DNA of 22,308 bases. Origin: Hyphomicrobiales bacterium. GTDB taxonomy: Bacteria > Pseudomonadota > Alphaproteobacteria > Rhizobiales > Aestuariivirgaceae. How positions within the stretch are numbered: the stretch's first letter is position 1; each line of letters opens with the position of its first letter. A program made the translations under genes and the position numbers. The notes under the pieces were generated by a model. It did no database searches. It had not been told where the DNA came from and worked only from the letters and a program-made list of their open reading frames with translations. The stretch covers positions 1-22,308 of the forward strand of contig JAIBJH010000015.1 of the NCBI GenBank assembly GCA_020029455.1, given 5' to 3'. Below, in pieces: positions 1-6,016 of the stretch.

Positions 1-1
1 A

Positions 2-1327
2 GAGAAAGCCTTTGCTTTCGCGCGCGAAACGCTCTCGGTGCTGTTCACCTGGATGATCATTTTCTGCGCGCTCGCCATGATCTTCATGCCCTGGCTCATG
101 CCGCTGCTGGCTCCGGGCTTTACGGGAACGCCCGACAAGATGGCGCTGGCCACGGAACTGACTCGTATCTGCTTTCCCTATCTTGGCATGATGTCGCTGA
201 CCGCCCTTTTCGGCGGCATCCTCAACAGCATGAACCGCTTTGGCGCGCCTGCCGCCGCGCCGATCTTCCTCAATATCGTTGTGATCCTGATGACGTTGCT
301 TGCCTGGTATCTGGGCCTTGGCAACACGCCGGACACGGGGCGCTTCCTGGCCTGGGCGGTCACGCTTTCCGGTGTCATCCAACTGGGCTTGCTCGCTGTG
401 AGCGCCGCCTATGCCGGGGCCAATGTGGTGCCGACAATCCCGCGTCTCACCGCCGATGTGAAAAAGGTTCTGGTGCTTTCCGTTCCGGGGCTGATCTCAG
501 GCGGCGTCACGCAAGTGAACCTGCTTATTGCCACCATGCTGGCCACGGGATTTTCGGGTGGCGTTGCCTTTCTCTATTACGCCGACCGGCTGTTTCAATT
601 GCCCTTGGGCCTCATTGGCGTTGCGATCGGTGTCGTTCTGTTGCCGACGCTGTCACGCAAATTGCGGGCGGGAGATGTTCAAGGCGCACGCGACAGCCAG
701 AACCGGGCGCTGGAGTTTGCGCTCTTCCTCACCCTTCCCGCTGCGGCGGCCCTCATCATCATCGGCAAGCCCATCCTGCATACGGTTTTCGAACATGGCG
801 AATTCACGCGCGCCGATACGTTCAATGTGGCCCCGGTGCTGGCAGCTTTTGCGCTGGGGCTTCCGGCCTTCACGCTCACCAAGATTTTCCAGCCGGGCTT
901 CTATGCCCGCGAAGATACCAAGACGCCGATGTATTTCGCCATGGTGACAGTTGCAGTGAACATTGCGGCGAGCATTATTCTCTCGCGTTATATGGCCTAT
1001 CTTGGCATTGCCCTTGCCACCAGCATCGCCTCCTGGGTCAATGCCGTGCTCCTCATCACTACCGCCGTGCGGCGCGGCCACTACAGGACAGATCAAAGGT
1101 TCAAGTCTCGCCTGCCGCGCATGGTCGCCTCGCTCTTCGTGATGACGGCGGTGTTGCTTGGCCTCTACTGGCTGCTCTCCGGCAGCTATGCTGAGAATGC
1201 AGGTTTCATGGCTGCCTTGTGGGGATTGCTGGTGCTCTGCCTTGCCGGTGCTGCCTCCTATTTCGTGGCTGCCCATGTCACTGGGGCGCTACGCCTTTCG
1301 GAACTGCTCTCTTCCTTCCGCAGATAG
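2..1327 (+). CDS. murJ: Lipid II flippase MurJ (MviN), 5'-truncated by window edge
   Basis: MurJ moves lipid-linked peptidoglycan precursor (lipid II) across the inner membrane and belongs to the MOP exporter superfamily. The frame is open from base 2, so the gene begins outside the window. A GTG at 38 is only an internal in-frame codon, not a credible start. The visible 441 residues are a run of hydrophobic helices separated by short charged loops. They include the family-typical PGFYAREDTKTPM segment (about bases 893-931) and an FxLPLGLIGVAIGVVLLPTLSR-like stretch (about 598-660) characteristic of MurJ. The family is usually 510-535 residues, so roughly 70-90 N-terminal residues (the first two or so helices) are missing. 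It ends with TAG at 1325-1327, 95 bases before trpS. A murJ-trpS order is common in rhizobia. The family call is very secure. Confidence 0.95.
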   Translation, partial: EKAFAFARETLSVLFTWMIIFCALAMIFMPWLMPLLAPGFTGTPDKMALATELTRICFPYLGMMSLTALFGGILNSMNRFGAPAAAPIFLNIVVILMTLLAWYLGLGNTPDTGRFLAWAVTLSGVIQLGLLAVSAAYAGANVVPTIPRLTADVKKVLVLSVPGLISGGVTQVNLLIATMLATGFSGGVAFLYYADRLFQLPLGLIGVAIGVVLLPTLSRKLRAGDVQGARDSQNRALEFALFLTLPAAAALIIIGKPILHTVFEHGEFTRADTFNVAPVLAAFALGLPAFTLTKIFQPGFYAREDTKTPMYFAMVTVAVNIAASIILSRYMAYLGIALATSIASWVNAVLLITTAVRRGHYRTDQRFKSRLPRMVASLFVMTAVLLGLYWLLSGSYAENAGFMAALWGLLVLCLAGAASYFVAAHVTGALRLSELLSSFRR

Positions 1328-1422
1328 GACTTTTCATTTGCCTGTTGCCCCGGCATAAGGCGCCCGCGCCACCTTCCGTCCATGGCCGGTGGTGAAGGCT
1401 ATTCTCATAGAGGGTCCAAACC

Positions 1423-2454
1423 ATGAGCCAATCTTCTGGGAGCCAATTCAAAGACCGCGTGCTTTCGGGCATGCAGCCCACCGGAAACCTGCATCTCGGC
1501 AATTATCTCGGCGCCATGCTGAACTGGGTGAAAATGCAGGACACCCATGAGACGCTTTATTGCGTCGTCGATCTCCATGCCATCACTCAGCCTGTTTCCG
1601 TCTGGGGCGGACCTGACATTTTGCGCAAATCGATCCGCGATGTGACGGCGGCCTATATCGCCGCCGGAATTAACCCCAAGAAATCGATCCTCTTCAACCA
1701 GTCGCGCGTTCACGAACATGCGGAGCTGACCTGGGTATTTAACTGCGTGGCGCGGCTTGGCTGGCTCGACCGCATGACGCAGTTCAAGGAGAAGGCGGGC
1801 AAGGACAAGGAGCGCGCTTCTGTCGGTCTCTACGACTATCCGGTGCTGATGGCGGCGGACATCTTGATCTATCACGCAACGCATGTGCCTGTAGGCGAGG
1901 ACCAGAAGCAGCATCTGGAACTGTGCCGCGACATTGCCATCAAGTTCAACAATGATTTCGGCATCGAGTTCTTCCCCATCACGGAGCCGGTGATCATGGG
2001 ACCTGCAACGCGCGTGATGTCCTTGCGCGACGGCACGAAGAAGATGTCGAAGTCAGATCCATCGGATCTTTCGCGCATCAACCTCACGGATTCGCCCGAT
2101 GACATTGCCAGGAAAATCCGGAAAGCGAAGACCGATGCCGATGGCTTGCCAAGCGAGGCCAAGGGCCTTGAAGGACGGCCCGAGGCAGAGAACCTTGTCG
2201 GCATCTATGCGGCGCTGGAGGGTATATCCGCTGCTGAAGTGCTGAAGCAGTTTGGCGGCGGGCAGTTCTCCAGTTTCAAGACCGCACTGGGCGATCTTGC
2301 CGTCACAAAGCTTTCGCCCATCACGGCGGAAATGAACAAGCTCTTGGCGGACCAGGCCTATATCGAGGGCGTGTTGACTGATGGCGCGGCCCGGGCTCAG
2401 GCCATTGCGGCACCCATCATGCAGGATGTCAAAAAAATTGTCGGATTCCTTTAG
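1423..2454 (+). CDS. trpS: Tryptophanyl-tRNA synthetase TrpS
   Basis: This class Ic aminoacyl-tRNA synthetase attaches tryptophan to tRNA-Trp in the cytoplasm. The 343 residues match the bacterial TrpS length. The N-terminus has the substrate-binding sequence SGMQPTGNLHLGNYLGA (about residues 15-31), whose HLGN is the HIGH-motif equivalent. The second ATP-binding signature, KMSKS, lies at residues 207-211 in GTKKMSKSDPSD. VPVGEDQKQHLELCRDIA (about 155-173) is the usual TrpS segment following the active site. The ATG at 1423 is preceded by AGAGGG at 1409-1414, a good Shine-Dalgarno at 8-base spacing. It sits 95 bases after murJ and may be co-transcribed with it. The stop is followed at once by the Nfu promoter region, so the downstream gene probably has its own promoter. 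Nothing is unusual in the protein. Confidence 0.97.
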   Translation: MSQSSGSQFKDRVLSGMQPTGNLHLGNYLGAMLNWVKMQDTHETLYCVVDLHAITQPVSVWGGPDILRKSIRDVTAAYIAAGINPKKSILFNQSRVHEHAELTWVFNCVARLGWLDRMTQFKEKAGKDKERASVGLYDYPVLMAADILIYHATHVPVGEDQKQHLELCRDIAIKFNNDFGIEFFPITEPVIMGPATRVMSLRDGTKKMSKSDPSDLSRINLTDSPDDIARKIRKAKTDADGLPSEAKGLEGRPEAENLVGIYAALEGISAAEVLKQFGGGQFSSFKTALGDLAVTKLSPITAEMNKLLADQAYIEGVLTDGAARAQAIAAPIMQDVKKIVGFL

Positions 2455-2457
2455 TAC

Positions 2458-2474
2458 TTTAAAACCATTCTAAA
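2458..2474. promoter_or_regulatory. Predicted Irr/ICE-type operator upstream of the Nfu gene
   Basis: TTTAAAACCATTCTAAA is an interrupted palindrome. The right half TTCTAAA and left half TTTAAAA around a 3-base spacer differ from perfect symmetry at one position. From memory, the iron-control element bound by the Irr regulator in rhizobia is close to TTTAGAA-N3-TTCTAAA, which would be 13 of 14 defined bases. The box overlaps the position expected for the -35 element of the promoter ending in TATATT at 2481-2486. That placement would suit repression of an iron-using gene under low iron. The irr gene itself is not in the window. Confidence 0.55.
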
Positions 2475-2486
2475 AGAGCCTATATT
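2458..2486 (+). promoter_or_regulatory. Predicted promoter of the Nfu gene
   Basis: A -10-like TATATT at 2481-2486 lies 17 bases after TTTAAA (2458-2463), a 4-of-6 match to TTGACA. The stretch is conspicuously AT-rich in a GC-rich region. Transcription would begin near 2493, leaving a very short leader before ATG 2507. The -35 hexamer is embedded in the ICE-like palindrome. Confidence 0.45.
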
Positions 2487-2506
2487 CCCGACCAGAGAGA
2501 TCAGTG

Positions 2507-3067
2507 ATGTTTATCCAGACCGAAGCCACGCCCAACCCCGCGACCCTCAAATTCCTGCCCGGCAAGCCCGTGCTTCCCGGCGGGACGCGGGATTTTCGCG
2601 ATTCTGACGAAGCTGAGGATTCGCCCCTGGCGCAGAAACTCTTTGGAATCAAGCATGTATCGGGCGTTTTTCTGGGCCACGACTTCGTGACGGTGACGCG
2701 CTCGGGCGGCGAATGGCAGCAGCTTAAACCCGCCATCCTGGGCGCGATCATGGACCATTATCTGTCGGGTGCGCCTATCGTTGCCGATACGGCACCGGCG
2801 GAAACAGCGGGCGATGCGGAATTTTTTGATGCGGATCAGGAGACGGTGGTGAAGACCATCAAGGACCTGCTCGATTCCCGCGTACGGCCCGCCGTGGCGC
2901 AGGACGGTGGCGACATTACCTTCAAGGGCTTCAAGGACGGCGTGGTCTATCTCAACATGAAGGGCTCCTGCGCCGGATGCCCCTCCTCGACGGCGACCCT
3001 CAAGCACGGCATCGAAAACCTACTCCGCCACTTTGTGCCGGAAGTTTCGGAAGTTCGCCCGGTCTGA
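2507..3067 (+). CDS. NifU-like Fe-S cluster carrier/scaffold (Nfu family)
   Basis: Nfu proteins accept or assemble Fe-S clusters and deliver them to apo-targets. The 186-residue product has the two-domain layout of alphaproteobacterial and mitochondrial Nfu1. An N-terminal Nfu_N domain (about residues 1-88) starts with the hallmark MFIQTEATPNPATLKFLPG. A C-terminal NifU domain (about 113-183) carries the cluster-binding CAGC at C155 and C158, within GSCAGCPSSTATLKHGIE. I chose ATG 2507 rather than the adjoining GTG 2504 because family members begin MFIQTE. GAGAGA at 2495-2500 is a suitable ribosome site. The gene follows trpS, as in rhizobia, where a universal-stress-protein gene often lies between; it is absent here. 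An ICE-like iron-responsive palindrome overlaps its promoter. The stop converges on the GFA gene with only two bases between. Confidence 0.95.
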   Translation: MFIQTEATPNPATLKFLPGKPVLPGGTRDFRDSDEAEDSPLAQKLFGIKHVSGVFLGHDFVTVTRSGGEWQQLKPAILGAIMDHYLSGAPIVADTAPAETAGDAEFFDADQETVVKTIKDLLDSRVRPAVAQDGGDITFKGFKDGVVYLNMKGSCAGCPSSTATLKHGIENLLRHFVPEVSEVRPV

Positions 3068-3069
3068 GC

Positions 3070-3495
3070 TCAATCATCTGTCGGCAGCTCATCGTATTGG
3101 GGCAGGTCATCGGCAATAATGTCCCATGGCGCCTTTGATCCAACATAGATGTGTTCAGCCGGTGCCAGCGCCGGTGGATCAATAAGCGAGCCATAGGCGA
3201 CGTGGACATATTCGCCATCGCGCACAACGGAATAGAGAAGCGAACCACATTTCGAACAGCGCGCATCGTGGCCGTCCGGTTCGCCGACGATCAAAAGCGA
3301 ATCTGATCCTTGATGGACGTGAAGTTTCGCGGGCTCAATGCCGCCGAATGGCTTGAATGCCGAACCCGTTGCAAGACGGCAGCGCGAGCAATGGCAATTC
3401 GCTGCATAGAGAAATTCGTCAGCGACGGTGTAGTGCACACGCCCGCAAAAGCATTGACCGGCAAGACGCCTGGTGGCGTTAAGTTTATCAACCAT
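3070..3495 (-). CDS. GFA / CENP-V domain zinc protein of unknown substrate
   Basis: This small cytoplasmic protein (141 residues) belongs to the GFA family (glutathione-dependent formaldehyde-activating enzyme / CENP-V domain). Seven cysteines in the family pattern are visible: C15 and C17 in GQCFCGRV, C34, C36 and C39 in NCHCSRCRLATG, and C80 and C83 in ARCSKCGSLLYS. These are the expected zinc ligands, one structural and one catalytic site. The founding member was described as S-hydroxymethylglutathione synthase, but most homologues have no proven function, so I do not assign formaldehyde detoxification. It is the last gene of the mutM-ech-GFA operon; its ATG lies 3 bases after the ech stop. 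It occupies the place where rpsT-dnaA follow ech in many relatives, so it may be a recent arrival at a rearrangement junction. Confidence 0.9.
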   Translation of the reverse strand: MVDKLNATRRLAGQCFCGRVHYTVADEFLYAANCHCSRCRLATGSAFKPFGGIEPAKLHVHQGSDSLLIVGEPDGHDARCSKCGSLLYSVVRDGEYVHVAYGSLIDPPALAPAEHIYVGSKAPWDIIADDLPQYDELPTDD

Positions 3496-3498
3496 AGT

Positions 3499-4272
3499 CT
3501 ACTTGCCCTTGAAAATCGGCTTCCGTTTTTCGAGGAAGGCCGCCATTCCCTCTTTCTGATCTTCAAGCGCGAAGAGCGCATGGATGGACTTGCGCTCGAA
3601 AGCGAGGCCTTCTGAGAGCGGCATCTCAAAGGCAGCGCGCACTGCGCGCTTGGCGGAAGTAATGACAGGCTGAGAGAGGTTTGTGATTTTCTCCGCCAGT
3701 GAGATTGCTTCCTCCAGCAGTTTTTCTGAAGGCACTACCCGCGCAGCAACGCCTAAGCGCTCGGCTTCACTGGCATCGATCATGCGGCCAGAGAGAATCA
3801 TTTCCATAGCCTTGGATTTTCCAATGGCATGGGCGAGACGTTGCGTGCCGCCGCCACCCGGAATAACGCCGAGGGTCACTTCGGGCAGGGCAAAGCGCGC
3901 AGTTTCAGCCGCAATCAAAATATCGGCAGCCAAAGCAAATTCAAAACCGCCGCCAAGGCAATATCCGGAAACCGCGGCGATGATGGGTTTCCGGATGGTG
4001 TTGATGTGATCCCATTCCTCAAGGAAGTTTTCTTCCGTGACCTGCCTGAAGGTCATGTCCTTCATCTCGCGGATATCAGCGCCTGCGGCGAAGGCCTTGT
4101 CGCCGCCCGTCAAGATGATGCAACCCACGGCCTTGTCGGCATCGAAGGTGGAAAGTGCCGCATTCATTTCGCGGATGAGCAGGGCATTCAGCGCATTCAG
4201 CGCCTTGGGCCGGTTCAGCGTGATGATGCCAACGGCACCTTTGGTTTCAACAAGGATCGTTTCAAAAGCCAT
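3499..4272 (-). CDS. Enoyl-CoA hydratase (crotonase superfamily)
   Basis: The 257-residue product hydrates trans-2-enoyl-CoA to 3-hydroxyacyl-CoA in fatty-acid beta-oxidation. It closely follows the short-chain ECHS1 type. The oxyanion-hole and CoA-binding segment AAGADIREM is at residues 62-70. The GYCLGGGFE segment places E111 at the position of catalytic Glu144 of the rat enzyme. FALPEVTLGVIPGGGGTQRL (127-146) places E131 at the position of Glu164. Both acid/base residues are therefore present and the enzyme should be a true hydratase rather than another crotonase branch. The C-terminal FLEKRKPIFKGK is typical. The gene starts 3 bases after the mutM stop and ends 3 bases before GFA. Pairing with mutM is conserved in alphaproteobacteria although there is no obvious metabolic link. 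Confidence 0.95.
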   Translation of the reverse strand: MAFETILVETKGAVGIITLNRPKALNALNALLIREMNAALSTFDADKAVGCIILTGGDKAFAAGADIREMKDMTFRQVTEENFLEEWDHINTIRKPIIAAVSGYCLGGGFEFALAADILIAAETARFALPEVTLGVIPGGGGTQRLAHAIGKSKAMEMILSGRMIDASEAERLGVAARVVPSEKLLEEAISLAEKITNLSQPVITSAKRAVRAAFEMPLSEGLAFERKSIHALFALEDQKEGMAAFLEKRKPIFKGK

Positions 4273-4275
4273 GAA

Positions 4276-5154
4276 TCACTTTTGGCACGACGGACAAAAG
4301 AATGTCGAGCGCCCCGATTGCACGATGCGCCTGATCCTGTGGCCATTTGCGCAAATCGCGCCCTCGCGGTCATAGACAAGGAAGCGCTGCTGGAAGGAAC
4401 CCGCTTCGCCCGCAGCATTGCGATAGTCCTGCAGGGTGGAACCGCCCGCCTTGATTGCTTCCTCCAGAATCTCGCGGATATGACGGACAAGCTCATCAAG
4501 ACGTGGATAGTGGGCCGCCTTCTTCACCAGTGTTCCAGCCTTGCGCTTCGGTGACAGCCCTGCCCGGTACAGCGCCTCGCAGACATAGATATTGCCAAGG
4601 CCTGCAATGATGCGCTGATCGAGGAGCGCGGCCTTGAGCGGTGCCGCCTTGCCGCGAAATTCTTCCGCCAGATAGGCGGCGTTCAGTTCATTGCCGAGGG
4701 GCTCGACACCGAGGCCAAGCAGCAGCTTGTGGCTTTCTCCCGGCCGTTCCAGATCCATCAGGCCAAAGCGGCGGTGATCGGAATAAACAATGCGAGTTCC
4801 CTCATCGAGGTGAAAGACCACATGGTCATGGGGGCCATCGGCGGTGCCTGCGGCGGCAGTGGCATCATAGAATTCGCCGGGCACCGTGATGCCGCCGCCG
4901 GGCTTCAGGATGGTGAAGCGCCCGGTCATCCCCAAATGCAGGATCAGGCGGTCACGGCGGTCGGTTTCCGCCAGAATATATTTGGCGCGGCGGGAGAGGC
5001 TTTCGATGCGGGCGCCCTCCAGCCTTTCCCGGAAATCCTTGGGGAAGGGAAAGCGCAAATCCTTGCGGCGGAGCTCAACGCGCGCGATGCGCCGCCCCAG
5101 AAGCGCCGGTTCAAGGCCCCGTTTCACAGTTTCTACTTCCGGCAGCTCCGGCAT
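4276..5154 (-). CDS. mutM: Formamidopyrimidine-DNA glycosylase MutM (Fpg)
   Basis: MutM removes 8-oxoguanine and formamidopyrimidines from DNA and cleaves the abasic site. The 292-residue protein starts MPELPEVETV, supplying the catalytic Pro (residue 2, exposed after Met removal) and Glu3. K58 in RRAKYI matches the essential Lys57 of the E. coli enzyme. GLGNIYVCEALYRAGLSP (about 185-202) is the helix-two-turn-helix. The C-terminal zinc finger is altered: the usual CxxC-N16-CxxC appears as C268-x3-H272 followed by C287-x2-C290, so His may replace one Cys ligand. Arg282 in the finger, needed for DNA binding, is kept. It heads the mutM-ech-GFA operon and is divergent from ubiE across 91 bases. 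The start is fixed by the need for Pro at position 2. Confidence 0.96.
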   Translation of the reverse strand: MPELPEVETVKRGLEPALLGRRIARVELRRKDLRFPFPKDFRERLEGARIESLSRRAKYILAETDRRDRLILHLGMTGRFTILKPGGGITVPGEFYDATAAAGTADGPHDHVVFHLDEGTRIVYSDHRRFGLMDLERPGESHKLLLGLGVEPLGNELNAAYLAEEFRGKAAPLKAALLDQRIIAGLGNIYVCEALYRAGLSPKRKAGTLVKKAAHYPRLDELVRHIREILEEAIKAGGSTLQDYRNAAGEAGSFQQRFLVYDREGAICANGHRIRRIVQSGRSTFFCPSCQK

Positions 5155-5245
5155 TCATTAACCCCAATTGTGGCGGAAGGCCCCATACAAGACCCGCGCG
5201 CATGGAATTGTTCAGCCTTCTAGCCTATGTAGGGACGGGGATAAA
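5155..5245. promoter_or_regulatory. Divergent mutM / ubiE promoter region
   Basis: These 91 bases separate two divergently read genes and must hold the promoter of the mutM operon and probably that of ubiE-ubiB. For ubiE, TATGTA (5226-5231) with TGGAAT (5203-5208) 17 bases upstream is the best I find, but it is a weak match. I see no convincing hexamer pair on the minus strand. AGGGACGGGG at 5231-5240 is the ubiE ribosome binding site. Confidence 0.3.
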
Positions 5246-6016
5246 ATGATGACCGAACCTGCCCAAAACATGGAAACCCGCTTCGGCTTCCGCGACGTGA
5301 AACCCGGCGAAAAGCAGGGGCTGGTCAATGACGTCTTCGCCAAATCGGCGGCCAAATATGACGAGATGAACGACCTCATGTCGGCGGGACTGCACCGGCT
5401 GTGGAAGGACGATTTCGTCGCCCAGCTCAACCCGCCGCGCAATGAACGCGCCTTCCATGTGCTCGATGTGGCGGGCGGCACCGGCGACATCTCCTTCCGG
5501 ATTGCCAAGGCAGGTGGCGCCGGAACGCGCGTGACCATCGCCGACATCTCACCCGACATGGTGGCGGAGGGAAAGCGCCGCGCCGAGGCGGAAGAATTTT
5601 CGGGCAAAGTCACCTTCACCGTCGGCAATGCAGAGGCACTCGCTTTTCCGGACCAGAGCTTTGATGCCTACACAATCGCCTTCGGCATCAGGAACGTGCC
5701 GGATATCCCCAAGGCGCTGCGCGAAGCTTACCGCGTGCTGAAGCCCGGCGGGCGTTTCATGTGCCTTGAGTTTTCGCACATGGATCTTGAATTCGCGCAG
5801 AAGCTTTATGACGCCTATTCCTTCACGGTGATCCCTGCGGTGGGCAAGGTGGTGACGGGCGACGGACAGCCCTATCGCTATCTTGTCGAATCGATCCGCA
5901 CCTTCCCGAAGCAGGACCAGTTCGCCGCCATGATCGAGGACGCGGGCTTTGCCCGTGTCACCTGGCGCAATCTCACGGGCGGTGTTGCCGCCATTCATTC
6001 AGGCTGGCGCATCTGA
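5246..6016 (+). CDS. ubiE: Ubiquinone/menaquinone C-methyltransferase UbiE
   Basis: UbiE transfers a methyl group from S-adenosylmethionine to the quinone ring (2-polyprenyl-6-methoxy-benzoquinol, and demethylmenaquinol where present). The 256-residue protein has the family N-terminus VNDVFAKSAAKYDEMNDLMSAGLHRLWK (about residues 27-54). SAM motif I is LDVAGGTGD (73-81), the acidic ribose-binding Asp is D100, and FGIRNVPD...ALREAYRVLKPGGR (146-170) is the UbiE signature. It ends IHSGWRI. The frame is open back to 5168, but I chose ATG 5246 because it follows a strong AGGGACGGGG ribosome site and the extra 26 residues do not look like UbiE. The stop TGA overlaps the ubiB ATG by one base (TGATG), so the two are probably translationally coupled. 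Its SAM use yields SAH, the substrate of AhcY encoded downstream. Confidence 0.96.
   Translation: MMTEPAQNMETRFGFRDVKPGEKQGLVNDVFAKSAAKYDEMNDLMSAGLHRLWKDDFVAQLNPPRNERAFHVLDVAGGTGDISFRIAKAGGAGTRVTIADISPDMVAEGKRRAEAEEFSGKVTFTVGNAEALAFPDQSFDAYTIAFGIRNVPDIPKALREAYRVLKPGGRFMCLEFSHMDLEFAQKLYDAYSFTVIPAVGKVVTGDGQPYRYLVESIRTFPKQDQFAAMIEDAGFARVTWRNLTGGVAAIHSGWRI

Noticed and set aside
3483..3491. Possible DnaA box (TTATCAACC) near the ech-GFA junction
   Set aside because: It matches the TTATCCACA consensus at only 7 of 9 positions, occurs singly, and there is no AT-rich unwinding region or dnaA gene, so there is no support for an origin here.
3829..4554. Plus-strand ORF across ech and the mutM 3' end
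   Set aside because: Both minus-strand genes have intact catalytic motifs here; the plus-strand product shows no family likeness.
5168..5245. Upstream start for ubiE at 5168
   Set aside because: The 26 extra residues do not resemble UbiE and would overlap the promoter and the AGGGACGGGG ribosome site that serves ATG 5246.
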